A stretch of 11,611 bases of DNA from Planctomycetaceae bacterium (GTDB lineage Bacteria; Planctomycetota; Planctomycetia; Planctomycetales; Planctomycetaceae). The position numbers and the translations under genes were made by a program. The stretch covers positions 1-11,611 of the forward strand of contig JAGQQB010000072.1 in assembly GCA_020426425.1 (NCBI GenBank), written 5' to 3'. Position 1 is the first letter of the stretch. Every line of letters starts with the position of its first letter. The notes under the pieces were generated by a model. That model made no database searches and was not told where the DNA came from. It saw only the letters and a list, made by a program, of their open reading frames with translations. Positions 1 to 5,480 of this stretch are shown one piece after another.

Positions 1-120
1 TCGGACGCGAACGGCCTGAGCAAGTGGCGATTTCTGGAGTCTCCCCAACGAATGCTGATGCGGCAGGTACGCGCGAGGTGATGCTGCCTTAGTGCAGTGC
101 GCGATTCGGTGCTCGGTGTC

Positions 121-141
121 ACCCGACTCGCCGAGTCGGGT
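121..141. terminator. Perfect inverted repeat, possible terminator hairpin
   Basis: The 10-base arms ACCCGACTCG and CGAGTCGGGT flank one C, so an RNA would form at least a 9-bp GC-rich stem with a 3-base loop on either strand. There is no uridine run on either side, so it is not a textbook intrinsic terminator. It lies just past the possible end of an off-window plus-strand gene and beyond the 3' end of the HEAT gene, where a bidirectional terminator or RNA-protecting hairpin would be expected. A protein-binding palindrome is the alternative. Confidence 0.4.
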
Positions 142-198
142 TGAGTCCACTTTGATCGGTGGATTGGTCTCCATGGTTTGTCGTCACCGAGGGACTCG

Positions 199-219
199 GC
201 ACGATTCGGAGAATCGTGC
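199..219. terminator. Second strong hairpin downstream of the HEAT gene
   Basis: The arms GCACGATTC and GAATCGTGC (9 bp) flank a GGA loop. A smaller 5-bp hairpin with the same GGA loop (187-199) abuts it. It lies about 100 bases after the stop codon of the minus-strand HEAT gene and could end or stabilise that transcript. No uridine tract follows, so function is inferred from position and stem strength only. Confidence 0.4.
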
Positions 220-317
220 GGCAATGCTTCGGTCCATCCCTGCAGATAGAGCACGATGGGGCGGATTGGGGTCGTCTTACGGAGCAAGACATGTCCGGGC
301 GGCGAGTCCAGGTGGCA

Positions 318-1532
318 TCACATGGGCGGTTCCATCTGCTGACCGGCGCGCTCCCGCTCCAGTCGTTTGGCCAATTCTCGGATGCGCGCATCATCGTGTG
401 ACAACAACGTGCGAAATGCGTCGTCATCTGGCGACCAGGTTCCCGGATGATCACGCAGCGCCATGTAAGCGGTGCGCTGCGTGCGCGCCGACGCGGCGGG
501 CAGGCTTCTCAGCAGCACCTGAGCGGCCAGCTCGGCCTGTGCGGCGTCGCGCATGAGCGCGCTCGCCGCGCGGATCCGCAGGTCGAGGTCTGCGTCCTCC
601 AACAGTTCACCGAGCAACTCGCGCCCTTGTACGCCCAGAGCGACTCCACCAATGAGCACCCGTTCGCGGATTTGTGGATCGTCGTCTTGCACCAGTTGAC
701 GGAACGGTGGGAGCGCAAGCGTTCCCATGCTGGCAAGTGCGGTGGCGGCGGCATCGCGGACTTCCGGCGCGTCGTCCCAGCCGATCACATCGACGAGCGT
801 CGGGATGGCGATCTCCGCCTGCGGTCCGATGCGCCCCAGCGTCGTCACCGCCGAGAGTCGCAACAGATCCCAATCCGCTTCGGCCGCGCGAATCAGCGCG
901 GGGATCGCCGGGGCTGCGCCGGGACCGAGCAGACCGAGGACATCGATCGATGCCATGCGGAGTTCCTGCTGTCCCTGCTCACTGTGACAGGGGAGATCAC
1001 CGCGCGCTCCGGTGAGCAGTGTCTGCATCACGTGGGCATGCTGCGGCCCCATACGGCCCAGTGCTTCCAGACCGGCGCTGCGGATCAAATGGAGTTGCCG
1101 AGGATCGCGGACGAGTTCCGCGACATCAGGCGCGGCCGGCGCGGCTGGCGGCCCCATCAGAGTGAGTGACTTGAGGACCCAGAGTCGCGTGGTTGTGGAA
1201 TCGGACTCCTGCAGAGTCGCGCGCAACACCGGCACCGCGTCGACGGCTGGAGCGCCGATGCGACCGAGCGTCAACGCCGCTTGCTTCCGCGTGAAGATCG
1301 GGACCGATTCATGCTGCATGAGTTGAATCAGCGCCGGAACCTGCTGAGGGGCCTCTGGTCCAGCGGGATCGAGCCCTTTCATCCGCTCCCGCCACTCCCG
1401 CAGCGTGTAGCCGAGGATCAATTCCTCAGTCACAACGCCGGGCGACAACGACTCTGGCTCCGCGCAGACCAATACCTGAGGCGACGGTCCAAGCGTCAGC
1501 CACACAATCAACGGGACGAGAATCAATCGCAT
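318..1532 (-). CDS. Secreted HEAT-repeat protein
   Basis: This gene encodes 404 residues. Residues 1-24 form a signal peptide: a short basic start, a hydrophobic core (LILVPLIVWLTL) and a likely cut after VCA. The start at 1532 was chosen because it gives this signal peptide and has a GAGGAAGG ribosome site just upstream; an open extension to a TTG at 1601 lacks both. The mature protein opens with a YTLREWRERMKGLDP segment, which resembles the 'x-L-x-E-W-x-x-x-L-K' lead-in common before HEAT repeats in planctomycete exported proteins. About eight or nine helical HEAT/PBS-lyase-like repeats follow from residue ~65 to ~390, with recurring ALGRIGP-type turns. Such solenoids act as protein-binding scaffolds; no catalytic motif is visible and the partner is unknown. 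The C-terminus is a charged helix ending in MEPPM. It is transcribed divergently from the cytochrome gene. Confidence 0.85.
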   Translation of the reverse strand: MRLILVPLIVWLTLGPSPQVLVCAEPESLSPGVVTEELILGYTLREWRERMKGLDPAGPEAPQQVPALIQLMQHESVPIFTRKQAALTLGRIGAPAVDAVPVLRATLQESDSTTTRLWVLKSLTLMGPPAAPAAPDVAELVRDPRQLHLIRSAGLEALGRMGPQHAHVMQTLLTGARGDLPCHSEQGQQELRMASIDVLGLLGPGAAPAIPALIRAAEADWDLLRLSAVTTLGRIGPQAEIAIPTLVDVIGWDDAPEVRDAAATALASMGTLALPPFRQLVQDDDPQIRERVLIGGVALGVQGRELLGELLEDADLDLRIRAASALMRDAAQAELAAQVLLRSLPAASARTQRTAYMALRDHPGTWSPDDDAFRTLLSHDDARIRELAKRLERERAGQQMEPPM

Positions 1533-1569
1533 CACTCGCCTTCCTCTCGTAGGAGAAGCACTCACTCTC

Positions 1570-1578
1570 ATTCTACCA
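1570..1578 (-). promoter_or_regulatory. Extended -10 promoter for the HEAT gene
   Basis: On the minus strand this reads TGGTAGAAT, an extended -10 (TGn) followed by TAGAAT, five of six matches to TATAAT. It would start transcription near 1563, leaving a leader of about 30 bases before the ATG at 1532, which carries the GAGGAAGG ribosome site. No good -35 box is present at normal spacing, which is tolerated with an extended -10. The call is by consensus only. Confidence 0.4.
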
Positions 1579-1717
1579 CGACTCAGGAGACAAGTGGGCA
1601 AAAGGGGATGCCAAAGCGTATGCCAACCCCCGGGAATTCAGCGGGCGTCGAACTCGCATCAGAGAGTCCGAGCGAGTGCCAATGAGGTTTTTTTTGCTGT
1701 CGCAACCGGTACGGAAT

Positions 1718-1725
1718 GTTACACT
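1718..1725 (+). promoter_or_regulatory. Candidate promoter of the cytochrome gene
   Basis: The plus strand reads TGTTACACT at 1717-1725 (extended -10 TGn then TACACT, four of six). A TTGCTG (1694-1699) lies at the end of a run of eight T at 1688-1695, but its spacing to TACACT is 20 bases, longer than usual; spacing to an overlapping TGTTAC is 18. This is the only promoter-like pattern I see before the ATG at 1828 and is weak. A 6-bp inverted repeat (ACTCGC/GCGAGT, 1652-1677) lies upstream and could be an operator. Confidence 0.25.
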
Positions 1726-1827
1726 TAGTGGTAGAACCTGTCGGAACCGCTTACGGTCCGGTTTACGGCGACAGTTCCGCATGTTGGCTGAACGCTCGAT
1801 CGAATTCACTACTGGAGTCATGGACTC

Positions 1828-2952
1828 ATGGTCACCAGCAATACTCAATCCTCCTCCTGGTCACGCATTGCTTGGGCCATTGGGGCGATGTCGCTGATCG
1901 CATTGGGTGGATGCGGCGGTGGTTCCGAGCCTGCGCCACAACAGGCGGGGGGGACAGCTCCGCAGCAGACGACTCCAATGGTTACACCCGCGGCCGACAT
2001 CAATGCGAGTGTGACTCCTGCGAATCCGGTCGATCCGAATCGCAAGGAGACGAAATGGATCGGCAAGATTCCTTACGATGTGTTCTACGACCAGCCGCTC
2101 ACGGTCGCCGCTGACTCGACATTGATTGGAACACAGCAGGCAAGTCTCTCGCCCAATACGCCGAGCCCTACAGGTGACGCTGGTCCGGGTGAGATGCCAG
2201 CGCCAGGAGAGGCCGCACCAGCAGCGACGACGGGTGGAGCGGAGACGGTTGATTGGAAGGCGACGATGCCGCTGGAAATGGTGCTGACGGAAATCAAGAT
2301 CCTGCGGTCGCAATTGCAGACCAACCTGCAGACTGTTGGCGCGTTCAATCGGGCGGTAGCGGACATCTCCAACGACGGTGCGATCCTCGCCGCACTCGTG
2401 GGTGTGGTTGAGAATCATTCGGAGGACGCCAGTTGGAAGGCCAACGCCCATATCGTGCGGGAACTGGCCTATCAGGTCTATTCCAGCGCGGAAGGGAGTG
2501 GTCGGACCGCCTATGAGGCAACGCAGCAACCGTTCGAGCAGTTATGTGTCGTCATGGACGGTGGCAGCCCGCCGGAGATCGAAGCCGAACCCAAGGCGCC
2601 ATTCGCCGACTTCGCCTACACCAGTGAACTGATGAAGTGGATCGATAAACGGGCGATCGATCTGAAGGCGAATATCAACACCGAAGATCGACTGAAGGAA
2701 GACCCGCTGGCGGTCGAACGCCGCATGCGGATGATGGCGGTCTTTGGCAGCATGATGACCCTGAAAGGGTATGAGTCGGTCGATGAGAAGCCGTATCAGG
2801 AGTATATGGCGAATTTCATCAATGGCAGTCTCGATGGGGCAAAGTCATCGCAGACCGGGAATTTTGATGATTTTCAGGCTGCCCTGAACAAGATTCAGAC
2901 TTCGTGCGGCGAGTGCCATCAGCGCTATCGTGGCAGTGACAGCGGCTTCTAG
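1828..2952 (+). CDS. Lipid-anchored class II (cytochrome c'-like) cytochrome
   Basis: This gene encodes 374 residues. The N-terminus is a lipoprotein signal: a hydrophobic stretch (residues 14-26) then LGGC, so Cys29 should be lipidated and the protein held on a membrane outside the cytoplasm. A Pro/Ala/Gly/Thr-rich linker (30-140) is interrupted by one ordered-looking segment, KWIGKIPYDVFYDQPL (76-91). Residues ~145-374 are helical. The single haem site C360-G-E-C363-H364 is nearly at the C-terminus, as in cytochrome c' and other class II c-type cytochromes, where the haem binds the last helix of a four-helix bundle. At ~225 residues the helical part is about twice a usual class II domain, suggesting two bundles with only the second binding haem. 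Likely role: periplasmic electron carrier or gas/redox sensor; the partner is unknown. The start is supported by TGGAG ten bases upstream. Confidence 0.75.
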   Translation: MVTSNTQSSSWSRIAWAIGAMSLIALGGCGGGSEPAPQQAGGTAPQQTTPMVTPAADINASVTPANPVDPNRKETKWIGKIPYDVFYDQPLTVAADSTLIGTQQASLSPNTPSPTGDAGPGEMPAPGEAAPAATTGGAETVDWKATMPLEMVLTEIKILRSQLQTNLQTVGAFNRAVADISNDGAILAALVGVVENHSEDASWKANAHIVRELAYQVYSSAEGSGRTAYEATQQPFEQLCVVMDGGSPPEIEAEPKAPFADFAYTSELMKWIDKRAIDLKANINTEDRLKEDPLAVERRMRMMAVFGSMMTLKGYESVDEKPYQEYMANFINGSLDGAKSSQTGNFDDFQAALNKIQTSCGECHQRYRGSDSGF

Positions 2953-3225
2953 TTCACATTACCAGCGCCCGCAGGCTTTGTAATTTTGACGAGTCGCGCC
3001 CGCTCGATCGTCTCCCGCTTCGCGTTTGTTCATTGCTCTGACCGTGGTCTTTTTGCGGTCACGCGTGCGTTGGCGGTGAATCGTGTCCATTTGCAGTTTG
3101 TTTGGCATGCGGTTCGCACGATACTCGTGTCGTGACCCGTTGAGCCAATGATTCGTGCTCAATGGCGTCGCTCAGCATGATTCCGGGAACCAGCGGACCA
3201 GTCCGGCTAACTCCCCAATGTCACG

Positions 3226-3255
3226 TTGACAAGAATTCTTTGTAGAGATTACAAG
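3226..3255 (+). promoter_or_regulatory. Promoter candidate with consensus -35
   Basis: A perfect TTGACA (3226-3231) is followed after 18 bases by TACAAG (3250-3255, four of six matches to TATAAT). The -10 sits in a small dyad, TTGTA-GAGAT-TACAA (3240-3254), which could be an operator. Predicted start near 3262 leaves a leader of roughly 310 bases before the ATG at 3575. This is the best sigma-70-like match in the window. Confidence 0.5.
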
Positions 3256-3267
3256 CCCACCTCACAT

Positions 3268-3302
3268 GCATCGTCACGATGCGAATGCAGAAGGAATCTG
3301 CA
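3268..3302 (+). promoter_or_regulatory. Two tandem hairpins just after the predicted start site
   Basis: GCATCGT-C-ACGATGC (3268-3282) is a perfect 15-base palindrome. Three bases later TGCAGA-AGGAA-TCTGCA (3286-3302) forms a 6-bp stem with a 5-base loop that displays AGGA. They lie at about +6 to +40 of the predicted transcript, where they could be an operator, a 5' stabilising structure or part of a regulatory leader. No known riboswitch class is recognised. Confidence 0.4.
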
Positions 3303-3574
3303 GCCTCGACCCCTCCTGGGTCATCAACACGGCAGGATGCCCGCATGACTGAACTCAGTTCCCGGTTGGCCACTTCCTGGTGGCGGTCGGCCCTTTCCCT
3401 TCTCAGTCGGCGTTTCCTCCCCATTCCAACCTGTCACACCCTGGTCTGCCATCGCGCTTGAGTACGCGAGGTCTTCCCATTTTCATGTTGCTGCCGTCCT
3501 GGACGCGGCATCGGCCTTTCCCTGGACTGGACTTCAGGGGCAGGCATCACACACCTCGCTTTGGAGGTCTCCCA

Positions 3575-5323
3575 ATGTTGACTCGTGCGGGAAACCGTTT
3601 GACTCTGATTGCCGCCTGCCTGTTGCTCACGTGCGCTGTCGCGCACGGAGCCGAGCCACGTGGCGTGGTTTACAAATTTGGTGCGACCTGGTGCGGACCG
3701 TGCCAGCGAGTGGCGCCCATGATCGAGCGTCTCGAACGCGAAGGACTGCCGATTCAATCGGTCGACATCGATCAGCAGGAAGAACTCGCCAACCGCTTTC
3801 GCGTCGACCGCGTGCCGACGTTCATTCTGGTTGTTGATGGCCAGGAAATGGATCGCGTCGTCGGCATGATGACCGAAGGCGAAGTCCGCAAAATGGTTGC
3901 CAAGATCCCTGCGGGTGCAACCACGCGACCTGCCGAGACGCAAATTGCCTCCCCCTCCCCACCGCGTGGCCCGTTTGAAATCTCGCTGGGGCAATCAGCG
4001 CCCATGCGTCGGCCTGATGAACGGCCAGTCCAGGAACAATCGATTGCTCCGGTCACGCCAGAGCGTGGTGGTCTGGCAAACCTGTGGCCATTCGGTCGAC
4101 GGGAGGAAGCTCCGCCCACCGTCCGTGGTAATGATTCATCGCTCGAAACCCTGCCAGCAATTGGGACCAACGCATTTGCCAACGACGCGATGGCCGCGAA
4201 CGATCCCATGTCCGCCAGCATCCGCATTCGCGTGAAGCTCGGCGACAAGATGAACCTCGGCTCGGGAGCGATCATCAGCAGCCGACCGGGTTACACGTTG
4301 ATCATGACGTGCGGTCATATCTTTCGAGACTTCACCAGCGAAGGAAAGATCGAGGTCGATGTCTTTCAAGATGGACGTTCGGTCATGTTTCTGGCCAAGC
4401 TGGAGAAGTTCGACCTGGACGCCGATGTCGGCCTGATCTCCATTCCGACCGAAAGCCCCCTGGCGCACGTCGCTGTGGCGCAGGCCGCAGCAGCGCCTGC
4501 GGAAGGAGAACCCGTAGCCTGCATTGGCTGCAGTGGTGGTGAGAATCCGACGCGTGAGCAAATTCGTGTGACTGCTGTCGACAAGTACGTTGGGCCTCAC
4601 AACATCGAATGCACTGGGATCCCTGTGCGTGGTCGTTCCGGTGGCGGACTTTTCAATCAGCAGGGCGAACTGGTTGGGGTCTGCATCGCCGCTGACACCA
4701 AGGGTCAGCGCGGCCTGTATGCCGGTCTACATGCCATTCATGGACTGCTCGATGACTGTGGCCTGACAGCCCTGTATCAACCAGCTCCTCCAACGCAGCC
4801 GACGCAGCCAGTCTCGCAACCTGACCTGTTGGCAGGTCGGGCGAACGATCCGTTTGGTGCGACCACGACAGAGCCACTGGGTCAACCTGAACTGACGCCA
4901 CCAGCCGGTTTGACAACTGACACCCTTGCGGCCAATCCACTCGATGTCGCCACCGGAGATGCCGAAGTCGTCGTCATCATCCGCGACCGCAATCAGCCGC
5001 AGTCGCAGAACCGGGTGGTAATCATCCATCAGGCCAGCCCCTCGTTCCTGAAGTATCTCGATGGGGAACTGGGTTCAGGCGCATCGCCTTCCGGGACCGC
5101 GCTGGGATCGCGTCCGGCTCCAGCACGTGAGTCACTCGTCCCGGCCATGGATCGTCGTACTCAGTCAGCTCCGGTTCAGCCAGCTTCCTACCAGACACAA
5201 CGCCCCACCCATTCCAGCTCCTCGCTGGAGCCGGCCGTACGGATGGCCAAGCACGAGTTGGAACCGACTTCGTTACCTCATTTGGCACCCGCCCAGCGCT
5301 ACGTGCGCACTGCGATCCGGTAG
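3575..5323 (+). CDS. Secreted thioredoxin-fold / trypsin-like protease fusion
   Basis: This gene encodes 582 residues. The start at 3575 is supported by GGAGG seven bases upstream and gives a clean signal peptide (residues 1-26, cut near HGA/EP); an open extension to a GTG at 3380 is Pro-rich and lacks a ribosome site. Residues 29-111 are a thioredoxin fold with the WCGPC active site (Cys40, Cys43) and the cis-proline loop RVPTF (Pro81). A disordered Pro-rich linker (112-205) follows. Residues ~212-402 are a trypsin-like (S1/Trypsin_2) domain with a plausible triad: His248 in TCGHIF, Asp284 in DADVGLI and Ser355 in GRSGGG. Arg replaces the usual Asp just before the serine. Six cysteines (246, 316, 319, 346, 370, 395) lie in the protease part. 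The tail (403-582) is Pro/Gln/Thr-rich with one ordered strip, EVVVIIRDRN to FLKYLDGEL. It probably acts in the periplasm; substrate unknown. Confidence 0.85.
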   Translation: MLTRAGNRLTLIAACLLLTCAVAHGAEPRGVVYKFGATWCGPCQRVAPMIERLEREGLPIQSVDIDQQEELANRFRVDRVPTFILVVDGQEMDRVVGMMTEGEVRKMVAKIPAGATTRPAETQIASPSPPRGPFEISLGQSAPMRRPDERPVQEQSIAPVTPERGGLANLWPFGRREEAPPTVRGNDSSLETLPAIGTNAFANDAMAANDPMSASIRIRVKLGDKMNLGSGAIISSRPGYTLIMTCGHIFRDFTSEGKIEVDVFQDGRSVMFLAKLEKFDLDADVGLISIPTESPLAHVAVAQAAAAPAEGEPVACIGCSGGENPTREQIRVTAVDKYVGPHNIECTGIPVRGRSGGGLFNQQGELVGVCIAADTKGQRGLYAGLHAIHGLLDDCGLTALYQPAPPTQPTQPVSQPDLLAGRANDPFGATTTEPLGQPELTPPAGLTTDTLAANPLDVATGDAEVVVIIRDRNQPQSQNRVVIIHQASPSFLKYLDGELGSGASPSGTALGSRPAPARESLVPAMDRRTQSAPVQPASYQTQRPTHSSSSLEPAVRMAKHELEPTSLPHLAPAQRYVRTAIR

Positions 5324-5347
5324 GCAAACGGCACATCGCAACAACAT

Positions 5348-5384
5348 AAGCAGCCCGCCGAGTCGATGACCCGGCGGGCTGCTT
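5348..5384. terminator. Bidirectional terminator between convergent genes
   Basis: A 13-bp stem (AAGCAGCCCGCCG paired with CGGCGGGCTGCTT) surrounds an 11-base loop. It lies 25 bases after the stop of the plus-strand protease gene and 97 bases after the stop of the minus-strand peroxidase gene. The stem ends in A-rich/T-rich flanks (CTTGTCT on plus, CTTATGTTGTTG on minus), giving a weak U tract in both directions. Position and stem strength make this the clearest terminator in the window. Confidence 0.8.
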
Positions 5385-5480
5385 GTCTACACAGGGAGAG
5401 GTCAGCGGTCCAAGGAAGTGAATTTGTCCTCAGGCATCGGAGACATGAGCAGACGGACTCATAGCGGACTGCCGATTGCA

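Larger units (their letters stand above)
1..317. other. Left-edge stretch without a confident gene
   Basis: No complete gene is supported here. Two plus-strand frames are open from the left edge, one closing with TGA at 79-81 and the other with TAG at 90-92. Either could be the last 26-29 codons of a gene that begins outside the window, and I cannot choose between them. From about 93 to the end of the HEAT gene I see only two compact hairpins (listed separately). Longer open frames crossing this stretch run on into the HEAT gene as its other-frame shadows and have no convincing start site. If a plus-strand gene does end near 80-92, this is a convergent intergenic region. Confidence 0.4.
2953..3574. 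other. 622-base non-coding gap with leader-like structure
   Basis: No convincing protein gene lies here. Minus-strand open frames of 67 codons (2959-3162 and 3221-3424) have odd, arginine-rich composition and no good ribosome site. The first half has a modest hairpin (TGACCG/CGGTCA, 3039-3061) and a T-rich patch at about 2978-2988 that may help end the cytochrome transcript. The second half carries a promoter candidate (3226-3255) and two compact palindromes (3268-3302). From about 3262 to 3574 it is probably the untranslated leader of the thioredoxin-protease gene. A 38-codon frame starting at ATG 3345 with an AGGA eight bases upstream could be a leader peptide, but evidence is slight. Confidence 0.5.

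Noticed and set aside
447..1169. A 240-codon plus-strand open frame
   Set aside because: It is antisense to the HEAT-repeat gene and is rich in Arg, His and Gln with no recognisable fold; the minus strand has a signal peptide, a ribosome site and clear repeats.
1533..1601. N-terminal extension of the HEAT protein to a TTG at 1601
   Set aside because: It would bury the signal peptide, cover the extended -10 promoter and lacks a ribosome site.
1652..1695. Inverted repeat ACTCGC/GCGAGT followed by eight T, resembling a terminator
   Set aside because: The stem is only 6 bp with a 14-base loop and ends 10 bases before the T run, and it lies between divergent genes where no transcript needs to end.
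1861..2529. A 222-codon minus-strand open frame
   Set aside because: It is antisense to the cytochrome gene; composition is Arg/Cys-heavy and no motif is visible, while the plus strand has a lipobox and CxxCH.
2959..3162. A 67-codon minus-strand frame in the gap after the cytochrome
   Set aside because: The product is a basic, low-order sequence without a recognisable domain or a good ribosome site. It could be real only if homologues exist.
3380..3574. N-terminal extension of the thioredoxin-protease to a GTG at 3380
   Set aside because: The extension is Pro/His/Arg-rich with no ribosome site, whereas the ATG at 3575 has GGAGG at ideal spacing and begins a proper signal peptide.
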